Source of the DNA: Streptomyces sp. NBC_01454
Lineage (GTDB): Bacteria > Actinomycetota > Actinomycetes > Streptomycetales > Streptomycetaceae
Length of the DNA: 64,000 nt
Direction of reading: 5' to 3'
NCBI RefSeq assembly: GCF_036227565.1
Contig: NZ_CP109460.1
Location: 682,001-746,000 of the forward strand
This document shows, piece after piece, positions 23,633 through 32,463 of this stretch; positions within the stretch are counted from its first letter, which is position 1, and each line of letters starts with the position of its first letter. The translations under genes were made by a program, and so were the position numbers. Under the pieces are notes generated by a model. That model had not been told where the DNA came from. It worked only from the letters and a program-made list of their open reading frames with translations, and ran no database searches.

Positions 23633-23989
23633 TCACTCCTCGCTGGAAAGGGCCGGCGCATTGTCGGCGGCCTGATTCGGCTTGGTCTTGCGGGTCTTGG
23701 CCCAGCGGCCGTCGTTCGGCGGGCCGAATGGCCAGTCGAAGACGGTGGCGGGGAGTTCCTTGCCGTCGTCCGCCTCGCGGGCCGGGTAGGCGGTCAGCGG
23801 CACGTGCGGATAGACGCAGGCGGTCGGGTGCACGTACTCGTAGACCCCCGGGGCCGGGCCGTCCTGGTCCTGCGGCGCCTCCACGGGCTCCGGCGTGGGC
23901 GGGGCCGCATCGGCTTCACGCGGGGCGTGGGCTTCGCTCACGGACGCCTCATCAGGGGCGTCCTTGGCCGGGGTGCTCTTTGTCGACAT
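23633..23989 (-). CDS. Conserved phage protein near tail tube gene
   Basis: 118 residues: an acidic, proline-rich and probably disordered N-terminal half, then an ordered part with CVYPHVPLTAYPAREADDG and FDWPFGPPNDGRWAKTRKT. I have seen this C-terminal pattern in Streptomyces phage head-tail regions. Function unknown. It is 8 nt from the preceding gene and 3 nt from the tail tube gene. Confidence 0.65.
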   Translation of the reverse strand: MSTKSTPAKDAPDEASVSEAHAPREADAAPPTPEPVEAPQDQDGPAPGVYEYVHPTACVYPHVPLTAYPAREADDGKELPATVFDWPFGPPNDGRWAKTRKTKPNQAADNAPALSSEE

Positions 23990-23997
23990 GGACGCTC

Positions 23998-24540
23998 CTA
24001 TGCGTTAACGAACTCGATCGCAGCGAAAGACATCTCAAGGAAGCTCTTGGTCAGCTCGGCTTTGGTCTCGGGCTGGCCGTAGCGGAAGTCGATGCCCGCC
24101 TGACCCGAGTCGACGTGCTCACCGGCCTGGAAGACGGCGCCGCCGAGGGTCCGGTCGAGGCGCATGTGCTCGACGAGGGCATCCCGCAGCGCGTACACGT
24201 CGTCTTGGGCGTCCTCTGCGTAGGCGGTCTTCGACCGGAGGTAGCAGAGCACCTGCACTTCGTAGGTGATCTGCTTCATGCCGCTGTGGGCGCCGCCGAG
24301 GGCGATGCGCTCCTCGTGGTGGCGCGGGATGAACACGACGATCTGGCAACCGGTCCGTGCCCCGTCGTCTTGGCCGTGGAAGTAGTCGTTGTGGTCGTCG
24401 CGCTTGGCCCACGCCCGCCGGACGACGCCAACACCGGCTGCTGCCAGCGGCGAGGAGCGGTAGGTGCGGGTCTGCTCGTCATAGGGCCCACCGAAATACC
24501 GGCAGATGCCGTCGAGCGCAGTCTGGACGCTCACCGTCAC
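23998..24540 (-). CDS. Tail terminator/completion protein
   Basis: 180 residues of alpha-beta pattern (RTGCQIVVFIPRHHEERIAL, then ITYEVQVLCYLRSKTAYAED and DDVYALRDALVEHMRL) typical of phage minor tail proteins that close the tail tube at the head side. Start overlaps the end of the preceding connector gene (ATGA, 24537-24540). Confidence 0.75.
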   Translation of the reverse strand: MTVSVQTALDGICRYFGGPYDEQTRTYRSSPLAAAGVGVVRRAWAKRDDHNDYFHGQDDGARTGCQIVVFIPRHHEERIALGGAHSGMKQITYEVQVLCYLRSKTAYAEDAQDDVYALRDALVEHMRLDRTLGGAVFQAGEHVDSGQAGIDFRYGQPETKAELTKSFLEMSFAAIEFVNA

Positions 24541-25427
24541 CTCACACGCCGGTAGGAGCAGAGGATCCGGCGCGCCTGGTCGACCAGGCCAACGCCGGTA
24601 CGGCGCGAGTCCTTGCCGCGGGTGGTGGACGCCATGGCCGTGTCAGGAAACTCGTCCTCGGCGCTGGTGTCCGGCCGCAACAGCAGGGCGGTCGTGTACG
24701 AGACGACAGCGAGCCGCACATCTGCAGGCATCCCAGAGAAGTCGTGCCCCGCATCGTGGTCGACGACCGTGGGCGAGGTCAGTGTCACTGTGGTCGCGGC
24801 GGGGATGGTGGTCGGTGTCGGCGGCTGCCAGAGAGGCGACACCGTCACCGTCTCCTCGGCCCCGGGCTCCCAGATGCGGTACTGGCCGCCCGGCTCGATG
24901 CCGGTGGGATCGGCGACCTGCAGTGTGGTCGCGCCGGCGGTCGACGCGGCTGTGAGCTGGGTTGCCACGTGGCCGGCCACGTAGGTGATGCGCGCGAACG
25001 TCTCCATGCCGGGGGCTGTGCCGAATCCGAGTTGGAGTGATCCGGTCCAGGCCCCGGACGCCCCGCCCAGGCCGACGACCATGTTGGTGCCGTCCTCCAC
25101 CCACGCCTGCGGTGAGGCGAGCGAGGTGATGGAGGTGGGCGACCAGCCGAATCCGAAGCCTGTGACCGTGCTGACGGGCCCGTGATCGGCGTGGATGCGG
25201 ATCATCCCGGACCGGTCGGTACGCGCCCTGGTCAACTGGGTGTTGAGATGCGCACCGAGCGGCTGGTCGCATTCGTTGTCCGCCCACGCCGACGCCTGCA
25301 GTAGCAGGTTGGTGAGTACCGCGTCCTGTGCCGCCGGGTCGGGATTGTCGGGGCGGAGGCTGTCGAGGTCGAGGTAGGTGGGGTGGGCGCGGAATGCCGC
25401 GGCGGACACGTAGGGCGTGCTGGGCAT
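24537..25427 (-). CDS. Head-tail connector protein
   Basis: 296 residues. The N-terminal helical part (PYVSAAAFRAHPTYLDLDSL, NLLLQASAWADNECDQPLG) and the C-terminal part (PADVRLAVVSYTTALLLRPD) resemble adaptor proteins of the gp6 class; a beta-rich insert of about 100 residues lies in between. Two ATGA-type couplings tie this set of connector genes together. Confidence 0.75.
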   Translation of the reverse strand: MPSTPYVSAAAFRAHPTYLDLDSLRPDNPDPAAQDAVLTNLLLQASAWADNECDQPLGAHLNTQLTRARTDRSGMIRIHADHGPVSTVTGFGFGWSPTSITSLASPQAWVEDGTNMVVGLGGASGAWTGSLQLGFGTAPGMETFARITYVAGHVATQLTAASTAGATTLQVADPTGIEPGGQYRIWEPGAEETVTVSPLWQPPTPTTIPAATTVTLTSPTVVDHDAGHDFSGMPADVRLAVVSYTTALLLRPDTSAEDEFPDTAMASTTRGKDSRRTGVGLVDQARRILCSYRRVR

Positions 25428-25445
25428 TGCGCGCCTCCCCTCGCT

Positions 25446-25757
25446 CTACTTGGTCTCGCGGACCCAGGTTCCGTGTGTGCATCCGACGGAGAACGCGCCC
25501 TCGGGCCAGCCGTTCGGCATGCACTCGGTGCACGGCTGGTCGGCCGTCTTGAGGTCGCTCTTCGCCGGGCCGTCGGGTTCCTTGGGACCGGGACTGTCCT
25601 CCTCCACTGCGCTCTCGGGCGGGGTGTCGCTGTTGTCGGGCTGGTCGTTCGTGTCAGCTGAGTCGCCCGGCGCCGGCTCTTCCGCCTCCAGTCCCTCGGC
25701 CGTCTGCTGGTCTTCGGTCGCTTCGGGTTTGGCAGCGGTGCGCTTCCTGGGCGGCAT
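25446..25757 (-). CDS. Phage protein with C-terminal zinc motif
   Basis: 103 residues. The first 65 are acidic and low in complexity (Glu, Pro, Asp); the last 30 hold CTECMPNGW and GCTHGTWVRE, a likely zinc site. Begins in a TGATG overlap with the preceding zinc-ribbon gene. This pair of genes follows the capsid gene and may stabilise or decorate the head; this is inference from position. Confidence 0.6.
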   Translation of the reverse strand: MPPRKRTAAKPEATEDQQTAEGLEAEEPAPGDSADTNDQPDNSDTPPESAVEEDSPGPKEPDGPAKSDLKTADQPCTECMPNGWPEGAFSVGCTHGTWVRETK

Positions 25758-26029
25758 CAGCCGGCCTCCTTCTCGCAGGCGCCCCCACATCGGGAGCAGG
25801 ACTTGAAGAACGCCCCGAACCCGCATGAGGTGCAGCGGTAGCCACCTCGGGTCCGGCCGCCAAGGTTGGCGGGGAACGCCCCGTAGGCGAGCAGAGCCTT
25901 CTCGTGCTGGGCGTTGTCGACCGTGACGGTGCCGTCGCGGCCTGGGGTGTAGGCGGTGGTGGCGCCCGTCTGGGCTCCCTGTACGTCGATGCCGCGGACC
26001 GCCCCGTCGGGCATGCACAGTCGTGCCAT
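25757..26029 (-). CDS. Zinc-ribbon protein after capsid gene
   Basis: 90 residues. N-terminal beta-rich part (DGTVTVDNAQHEKALLAYGA) and a C-terminal zinc ribbon, CTSCGF at 66-71 and CSRCGGAC at 78-85. Start at the ATG 26029. Small beta proteins here are often head decoration or head completion factors. Confidence 0.65.
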   Translation of the reverse strand: MARLCMPDGAVRGIDVQGAQTGATTAYTPGRDGTVTVDNAQHEKALLAYGAFPANLGGRTRGGYRCTSCGFGAFFKSCSRCGGACEKEAG

Positions 26030-26094
26030 GACTGCCTCTCGTTGAGGGTGCCCGCGGCCCCGCACCCTCGAGCGGGGCCGCGGACGATCGGGGG

Positions 26095-27813
26095 TCAGGC
26101 GCTCTTGATGCCGGTGATCGCGCCATTCCAGGCCGGGGCGTAGCAGAGCAGGGCCCCGAACCAGTACGACGAGGACTCGAAGGCAAACTGCGAGACCGGC
26201 CAGTCGATGCCCATCAGATCCTGGACGTTGAAGACACTCCACACGTCGCTGACCTCAGAGTCCGGGATGGGCAGGCTGTCCGAGAGGACCACCGAGCTGC
26301 CCTGCGGCATCCACGGGTGGACCTCGACGGCGACGCCCTTGCCCGTCACCTCATTGATGATCGTGTTGACGACGTCGCCAATGGTGACACCGGTCAGCTG
26401 ATCCTGGGTGATCGTCATCCTGTAGTTACTGGACGACGAGCCCTTCAGCGCGTCCGACAGCTGCTTGCGGTCGGACCCGTTCAGCAGCGTCCTGTCCGGG
26501 TCCGCCTTCACCGAGTTGTAGAGCGACACGAACGCGTTCTGCCACTCCACGCCGGGGTTGCTGGTGCTCAGCGCGGCGTTGAGGCGGTTGACGTAGCCGG
26601 AGTCGGCGCCGGTGCAGATCGGCAGGATGCCGTCGTAGCCGGAGGCGTAGGCCGTGGTGTCGGCCGTCACCGTCGACGCGGCGGTGCCGGAGGTCGGCAG
26701 GGCGCCCTGCAGAGTGAACGTGTTGGTGCCGGACTTGCCGGCGTACCAGCGTGCGGCGTCGCCGGGGTCGGATGCGCCGGTGCCCACGTAGACCCGGAAC
26801 CCGGTGGCGCCGGCGGGCAGCGTGACGGTGACGTCGACGACCTGGGTGGACGGGGCGACGTTGGCCGCGGAGGTCAGCACGGACTGGCCGAAGTCGCCGG
26901 CGTCGCTGGTGACCTTGACGTAGATGTTGGTGGAGACACCGGTCAGGGCAGTCTCACCGGCCGCCGCGGAACGGGCGGTCAGCGTCAGGCCGGTCGGGGC
27001 GGCAACGGCACCGAGGAAGCCGTTGCCCGCGGTGCCGCGGCCCATGAGCAGCATGCGCTCCTCCAGCAGCATGCTGGAGTACATGAGGCTGGTGCGGGAC
27101 AGCTGCCGGATGTCCTGGTAGCCCTGGCCCGCGTACTGTGCGGACCACGTGACCTGGTCGGAGACGGAGAACTGCGAGTACGACACGTTCTTGTCGTAGC
27201 CCGCATAGGAGATCTTCGGGCCGCGGGCGTAGTACAGCGACTGGCTGCCGCCGCCTGGCGCGAAGTTGTTCTGCGTGCTGTCGGCGATACCGGGGTGGAT
27301 GTTGCCGACGCCGCCGGTGCCGGTACCGGTGAACCCGGAGATGACCTTGAAGCGGTGGGAGAGGCCGATGCCCTTCTTCCGCGGGATCCGGTTGCGCAGC
27401 GGCGTCGGCCTCGGAGTCAGCATTTTCGCAGGCCCCTCCAAGTCGAAGGCGACCAGGCCACCCGCCACGGGCGACGACGTGGTCAGATCCTTGACGAGGT
27501 CCGGCTGCTGGGACTTCAGCTCGTCCAGCGCGCCCGTGATGGAGGCGAGCGACTCGGCGCTGAGGCCCTTGGTGATGTCTGCGCTACCAAGCGCCTTGGT
27601 GATGGCGCCGTAGGCGTTGGTCGGCTGCTGGTCGAAGGAGATGCCGCGACCCTCGGAGAAGGCCTGGACGACGTCCCCGGGGCCAAGGGTGCGGCCGGGA
27701 GCGTTGTCGACGGCGGACATCAGCTCGTCAAAGCGGGTGCTGACCTCGGCCTTGCTGAGCTGCGGGCCCTCGGGGCTGTCACCGAAAAGGACTTCGGCCT
27801 TGGGCAGAGCCAT
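26095..27813 (-). CDS. Major capsid protein with Ig-like insert
   Basis: 572 residues. The N-terminal 120 residues are helical (delta-domain-like, including KAEVSTRFDELMSAVDN). The HK97-type core follows from about 130, with FKVISGFTGTGTGGVGN and the E-loop region near RGPKISYAGYDKNVSYSQFS. An insert at about 285-400 (TGLTLTARSAAAGETALTGV, GFRVYVGTGASDP) has the fibronectin/Ig-like pattern found as capsid surface domains. The C-terminal part (VAVEVHPWMPQGSSVVLSD, SYWFGALLCYAPAW) is typical of actinophage capsid proteins. Confidence 0.88.
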   Translation of the reverse strand: MALPKAEVLFGDSPEGPQLSKAEVSTRFDELMSAVDNAPGRTLGPGDVVQAFSEGRGISFDQQPTNAYGAITKALGSADITKGLSAESLASITGALDELKSQQPDLVKDLTTSSPVAGGLVAFDLEGPAKMLTPRPTPLRNRIPRKKGIGLSHRFKVISGFTGTGTGGVGNIHPGIADSTQNNFAPGGGSQSLYYARGPKISYAGYDKNVSYSQFSVSDQVTWSAQYAGQGYQDIRQLSRTSLMYSSMLLEERMLLMGRGTAGNGFLGAVAAPTGLTLTARSAAAGETALTGVSTNIYVKVTSDAGDFGQSVLTSAANVAPSTQVVDVTVTLPAGATGFRVYVGTGASDPGDAARWYAGKSGTNTFTLQGALPTSGTAASTVTADTTAYASGYDGILPICTGADSGYVNRLNAALSTSNPGVEWQNAFVSLYNSVKADPDRTLLNGSDRKQLSDALKGSSSSNYRMTITQDQLTGVTIGDVVNTIINEVTGKGVAVEVHPWMPQGSSVVLSDSLPIPDSEVSDVWSVFNVQDLMGIDWPVSQFAFESSSYWFGALLCYAPAWNGAITGIKSA

Positions 27814-27882
27814 AGCACTGCTCCTTTCATGCGAAAGGCCCCGTCGCCGGGGCCGGGAGTCTGGTGGAAGGGTGCAGGCGGA

Positions 27883-29712
27883 TTAGGCGTCGGCCTTGGC
27901 GAGGAGCGCCTTGGCGCGGTCGCGGTAGCCGTCCCGGAGATCCCGGTCGGCGACCTGGTCGGCCTTGGCCATCAGGGTCTTAGCTTCCTGGCGCATGCGG
28001 TCTGCGTCGGATCCCTTCGCCTGTGCCTGCTGTGCTGCGGTGCGAGTGAGCGCGGGTCCGCCCGCTGTGGGCATCGCCCGAAACTCCTCGATAGCCTGCT
28101 GCGCCTTCGCCAGCTCCACCTCGAGCGCCTTGTTGCGCTCCTCTGAGGCTTCGGCGGCCTGTGCAACTGCAGCCTTGACGAGTTCGGCCAGGTCGGCCTT
28201 CGTCACTGCTTCGGTGGGCTGCTCGCCGTCGGCGCGCTCGCCCTCCTTGGTAGTGCTCTCGGCAGTCGGAGAACCCGATGCCGAAGTCTGTGCGGCCATC
28301 GCCTCGGCGACGACCTCCTTCGTGATGGGGGTACCAGGCGGCAGGCCCGCCGCGTGCACTGCGGCCACCTGCTCGGCGGTGAGGAGCGACCCGGCGACAG
28401 CTTCCGGCCCCGGCGCCTCCGGTGAGCCCGCCCCATCGGCGTCGTCGGACTTGGAGGCAGCGGCCTCTTCGTACTGCTCGTTCTGCTTGAACCAGGTCAG
28501 CGAGCGGACGGCGGAGAGCAGCAGGTCGATGTCGCATGCCTCGTTGAGGTTGCCCTGGGCGAGGGACTCGGCCTCGGCGATGATGAGTCGGGCGATGCAG
28601 GCGATTGCCTCGTCGGCGCCAGAGATGTCCTCGGCCTCTTCGCCGTCTGCGCCGGATGCTCCGCCGGCCTCCGCCTCTTCGCCGTCAGCCTTCGACAAGG
28701 ATGGGGCGAGGGCGCGCACGTCGCGGAGCAGCTGCTCCGCCTTCGCTACGACCTCGTCGTCCGCCTTGGCGGAGGCCTTGAGGGATCCGTTGCTGTTCCA
28801 GTTGCTGGGCACCATGGCCTCCAGTCCGAGGGCCTTGGCCCGCTTGATCACATGCGCGCGGATCTTGTCGTGGTCGGAGCCGCCCCGCCCAACGGCCTTG
28901 ATGGCCTTCCGCAGGTCCGCCTTGGTCTTGATCGGATACGAGCCGTCAGGAAGTGCGGCCCCGTCGGCGGCGGCCTCCCGGCGTCCGGACGCGGAGGTGT
29001 CCGCCTTGGCGGACTCTGTCGCCGTGACGGCTACGTTCACGACCAGCTGAGGTGCCGCATCGTCGCTCTTCACCGTCTCGGCACTCACTGTGGCGCCGCC
29101 GGCGGCGAGTTCGGCGAGCGCGTCCTTCACGGGGGCGGCCAGTCGGTCGTACAGCTCTTGCGGCAGGCCGAACGCTTCGGCCTCGCTCTTCTCTGTGACC
29201 TCGGCGCCGTCCACGGCCTCCAGATGCCCGCCCGCGCCGTCCGCCTTAGCGATCTCGAACAGCGTCGTCGGGTTGCATGGCCGGTCCACCACCGACACCT
29301 CGATGATGTCCCCGCCCACGATCTCCCCGCCGGGCGCGTCCGTCTTGCCCATGGTGACTCTCGGGCTCTTGATGCCGACGGAGAATCCCTTCAGTACGCC
29401 GTGGCGGCACTTCGCCACAGCGACGGGGTCGACGATGCGGGCGGCGAGCATGTGCGTGCCGCCCTCGTCGTCGCCCTTCGTCAGGCCGACACCGACCCCG
29501 ACCGCCTTCCGGCCGTCGTGCTGCTCTCTTACGTTCGCCCCCTCCGAGAACCAACGGGGCATGGCCTGGTCCAGCCACGCCGAGTTGAGACGCTGCTGGT
29601 CCCGGTCGAGGTCAGAGGAAGCGGCGGGCCCGTATACGAGGAGTGTGCCGTCGTCCTCTTCCTGCATCTTGGTGATCGGCGCCCACGCGTAGGCGACGTC
29701 CGGCTGTGGCAT
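27883..29712 (-). CDS. Prohead protease fused to scaffold-like domain
   Basis: 609 residues. The first 150 are a U35-type prohead protease: His65 in VREQHDGRK, Ser111 in LKGFSVGIK and Asp143 in EVSVVDRPCNP form the expected triad. After a linker, a module around 265-315 (KADLRKAIKAVGRGGSDHDK, RAKALGLEAMVPSNWNS) is known from other actinophages. The last 120 residues form a coiled coil (EERNKALEVELAKAQQAIEE) that could serve as scaffold. The tripeptide KAD occurs eight times along the chain, far more than expected by composition, and may mark cleavage sites. Confidence 0.88.
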   Translation of the reverse strand: MPQPDVAYAWAPITKMQEEDDGTLLVYGPAASSDLDRDQQRLNSAWLDQAMPRWFSEGANVREQHDGRKAVGVGVGLTKGDDEGGTHMLAARIVDPVAVAKCRHGVLKGFSVGIKSPRVTMGKTDAPGGEIVGGDIIEVSVVDRPCNPTTLFEIAKADGAGGHLEAVDGAEVTEKSEAEAFGLPQELYDRLAAPVKDALAELAAGGATVSAETVKSDDAAPQLVVNVAVTATESAKADTSASGRREAAADGAALPDGSYPIKTKADLRKAIKAVGRGGSDHDKIRAHVIKRAKALGLEAMVPSNWNSNGSLKASAKADDEVVAKAEQLLRDVRALAPSLSKADGEEAEAGGASGADGEEAEDISGADEAIACIARLIIAEAESLAQGNLNEACDIDLLLSAVRSLTWFKQNEQYEEAAASKSDDADGAGSPEAPGPEAVAGSLLTAEQVAAVHAAGLPPGTPITKEVVAEAMAAQTSASGSPTAESTTKEGERADGEQPTEAVTKADLAELVKAAVAQAAEASEERNKALEVELAKAQQAIEEFRAMPTAGGPALTRTAAQQAQAKGSDADRMRQEAKTLMAKADQVADRDLRDGYRDRAKALLAKADA

Positions 29713-29731
29713 CGGTGACTCCTTCCGCGTG

Positions 29732-32446
29732 TCAGGCGGTGTAGGTGGCGAGCCCGGTCGAGCCGGTCTCGGGGTAAATGGCGCAGCGGCACGAGGGGTG
29801 CCCTGGTGGAGACTGGGCGCCGCTTGGGAACGCCGCGGTCAACGAGATGGCGCCAACCCCTTCGTTGCGAAGGCAGACCGCACAGACGCGCTCGTCAACA
29901 GCCGACAGCCAGCTTTTCGCCCCGATACCGTTGGCCTGGTAGGTGGCCAGGGATGCCGCAGAGATGGCCCGGGAGATTTCGGTGACGGCTACGCGATCGG
30001 CCCAGGCGGGGTCGTCGAGGATGTCTCGGAGATCCCGGGCCAGCGTGTCGGTGGAGTCGCCGCGCTCCAGGGCCCCGGATAGGGCTTCGGCGAGCTTGTC
30101 CATGCGGTTGGCCGCGATGGACTGGATCGTCACCCCGTCCTGCTCCAGGAGCGCCGTCAGGCCGTTGCTGCCGTCCGAGTGCAGGACGAGCTTCGCGGCG
30201 TCTGGATCGCCAGGCTTCCACGCCGTCCAGTCCACCGTGGAGTGCCCGGCAAGGACAGCGCTGGCGGAGCGTTCGCCGATGACGTAGCCCTCGGCGTGCA
30301 GCTGGCGGATGATGCCGAGCGCCACGGTGAGGTCAACTCCGTGATCGGCCAGCCACGATGCCGCATCGTCGCCCGGTCGGATCGAGGCCTCGTCGCCGCC
30401 GGCCCGCTGCACTCCGGAGAGGTCCGCCTCGTCGGCCTTGACGGTGATGGCCCGCGCGGCGATCCACTGTTCGGCGATACGCCGGGTGTCGACCGCGTCC
30501 CGCATGGCCTTGCGGATGCGGGGCTTCCAGTGGGCTACGGCTTTGAGGTCGACCTGCCAGCCGGGCCAGTCACGGACGCTGGCCGCGTCCGGGACTTTTG
30601 GGCCGGCATCAGCCCCCGCCAGGAGCACGCGCGGGTCGTCGGCGAGATCGGGTGCATCCGCCTTGGTGACGGTGGTGAACTCGAAGCGGCGGCCCGGCTT
30701 GGGGTTCCGCCTGACCCAACGGCCGAACGCGGCGAGCTCGGATTTCACTGCCTCCTGGTGGTCCTGGTCGTCGGAGCTGTCAGCCTCGTCGCCGTCATCG
30801 GGCTTGTCACCTGCGTCCTCGCCGCCCTGCGGGCTGCCGCCGGTGCTGCTTTTGGGGGCGGCGACGATCGTGCCGGGGGTGGCTCGCTCTGAGGCGCCTT
30901 CCATGAAGACGATGCCGCGGGTCGTCATGACCATTGGCATGTCGGCTTCGGGTATGTCGAACCTGGGCTGGCCCATCCGGTCCCGGTCTTCGTTGATGGT
31001 CATGCGGCCCCACATGACGCGCTGGCGTGCCACCTCGTCGGCGGCGGCCTCGTCCTCTTCCTCCAGGCCGAGGAACCGGAACTCCAGCTCGGCCGGCATG
31101 TCGAGGTGGGTTCGGGAGATGGACGTGAGGAGCTGCTGCAGCCATCGCAGCGTCGGCAATGTGGCCTTGCGCTGCTGGACGTCGGCTTGGCCCTCGTGCC
31201 AGCCGGTGGACCCGAGGCCGCCTGTTTCGGTGAAGCCCAATTCGGCGATGGTGACGTCGAAGTGCGCCGCGATCTGCTTGATCAAAAAAAGATCGTATTC
31301 GGGCTTGTACTTCTCCCCGACGTCCTGCGGCGTGTCGATGTCGAAGCCTGGCGGCAGGACCCTCAACCTGTGCCTGGCCGCCGTGGATCCGGCGTAGGCG
31401 TCGTTGAGCGCTGTTTCGTATTCGGCGGTCTGGGCAGGCGACCAGCCGGTCTGGCCGTTGCTCTTCACGAACCCGGCGGGGACGGTGCCCTCGGTGTACT
31501 CGTCGCGGATCCACTTGCGGCGTCGCAGCCACACGTCGACGTCCTCAAGCGCCTGCTCGACCGCCGAGTAGCCGTAGGGCGTGTGCGCGCGGACGTTGCG
31601 GCGCTTGTACACCAGCTGGTCGGAGCGGTAGCCGCCGATGACGTTCCCCTCGGCGTCCGTGTCCGCGACGAACTCGCCGCGGGGAAAACCCCACAGGATC
31701 TGCTGGAACGCCGGGTTCGGTGGCAGCGGCCGGCCACCGCGGTGATCCCGCAGCGGTTTGATGGTGGAGGAGTCGAGAAGCTCCAGGGCGTAAAGCTCGC
31801 CGCCGTAGGTGCGCCGCGGGTAGATGGCGACCGCGTCCAGGACTAGCTGCTCTTCGAGGAGTTTGCCGAGCCACTCGGCGAAGCATTCGTCCTGCCCTGG
31901 GTCGGGCTTCTCCCAGAAGCGCGTGCAGCGCACCATCTCCGCGCTCAGGGACTGGCGCAGTTCCTGCTCGACTTCGGCGCGCGGCCGGTCCGACTTGGCC
32001 TGCGCCTCCTCGACGGCCTCCTTGGTGATGGTGATGGCCCAGTCGAGGGTGGTGACCTCCGCTTTACGGATCTCGATGCAGCGCCGCGGTAGCCCGCCGG
32101 CGTCCGCGGCGTCCCGGAGCACCTTCCACGGGACGAGACGGTCGCCGACGCCCGGCAGGTTGCTCGTGACCGGGTATTCGTTGAAGCGGGGCTCGGGGCG
32201 GCCGTCTGGGCGCAGCGGGTCGATCGCCGCCGGGGTGAGGGGTGTGCCTGGCCCGAACGGGACCGCGGGGTCCGTGCGCGGCAGCGGGACAAAGGTTGTG
32301 GCTTCGCCCGCGGCCCGGGCGGTCGCGGTAACGAGGGTGGCCACCTGTTGGGGTGTGTACGTCTCCGCGGTGGCGGTGAGGGCCTTGGTGATGTCGGGCT
32401 GGGTGAAGGCGTCACGCAGGGCGCGGAGCGGGTTCCAGCGGGCCAC
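29732..32446 (-). CDS. Portal protein fused to MuF-like domain
   Basis: 904 residues from a GTG with GGGAGG upstream. Residues 80-520 are a phage portal (VPWKVLRDAADAGGLPRRCI, FGFTET-like IAELGFTETGGLGSTGWHEG, and the GRMTINEDRDRMGQP C-terminal core). An acidic linker (DDGDEADSSDDQDH) leads to a MuF-type minor head domain at about 800-904: VTEISRAISAASLATYQANG, VCAVCLRNEG and PPGHPSCRCAIYP with the conserved Cys/His set. MuF proteins are usually separate; here portal and MuF are one chain, so each of the 12 portal subunits would carry a copy inside the head. Confidence 0.92.
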   Translation of the reverse strand: MARWNPLRALRDAFTQPDITKALTATAETYTPQQVATLVTATARAAGEATTFVPLPRTDPAVPFGPGTPLTPAAIDPLRPDGRPEPRFNEYPVTSNLPGVGDRLVPWKVLRDAADAGGLPRRCIEIRKAEVTTLDWAITITKEAVEEAQAKSDRPRAEVEQELRQSLSAEMVRCTRFWEKPDPGQDECFAEWLGKLLEEQLVLDAVAIYPRRTYGGELYALELLDSSTIKPLRDHRGGRPLPPNPAFQQILWGFPRGEFVADTDAEGNVIGGYRSDQLVYKRRNVRAHTPYGYSAVEQALEDVDVWLRRRKWIRDEYTEGTVPAGFVKSNGQTGWSPAQTAEYETALNDAYAGSTAARHRLRVLPPGFDIDTPQDVGEKYKPEYDLFLIKQIAAHFDVTIAELGFTETGGLGSTGWHEGQADVQQRKATLPTLRWLQQLLTSISRTHLDMPAELEFRFLGLEEEDEAAADEVARQRVMWGRMTINEDRDRMGQPRFDIPEADMPMVMTTRGIVFMEGASERATPGTIVAAPKSSTGGSPQGGEDAGDKPDDGDEADSSDDQDHQEAVKSELAAFGRWVRRNPKPGRRFEFTTVTKADAPDLADDPRVLLAGADAGPKVPDAASVRDWPGWQVDLKAVAHWKPRIRKAMRDAVDTRRIAEQWIAARAITVKADEADLSGVQRAGGDEASIRPGDDAASWLADHGVDLTVALGIIRQLHAEGYVIGERSASAVLAGHSTVDWTAWKPGDPDAAKLVLHSDGSNGLTALLEQDGVTIQSIAANRMDKLAEALSGALERGDSTDTLARDLRDILDDPAWADRVAVTEISRAISAASLATYQANGIGAKSWLSAVDERVCAVCLRNEGVGAISLTAAFPSGAQSPPGHPSCRCAIYPETGSTGLATYTA

Positions 32447-32463
32447 GGCACCTCCCGGTCACG

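Noticed and set aside
26317..28146. Long + strand open frame (609 codons) opposite the capsid and protease genes
   Set aside because: It is antisense to two well-supported genes and its translation is low-complexity Arg/Gly/Val/Ala, as expected from the opposite strand of GC-rich coding DNA.
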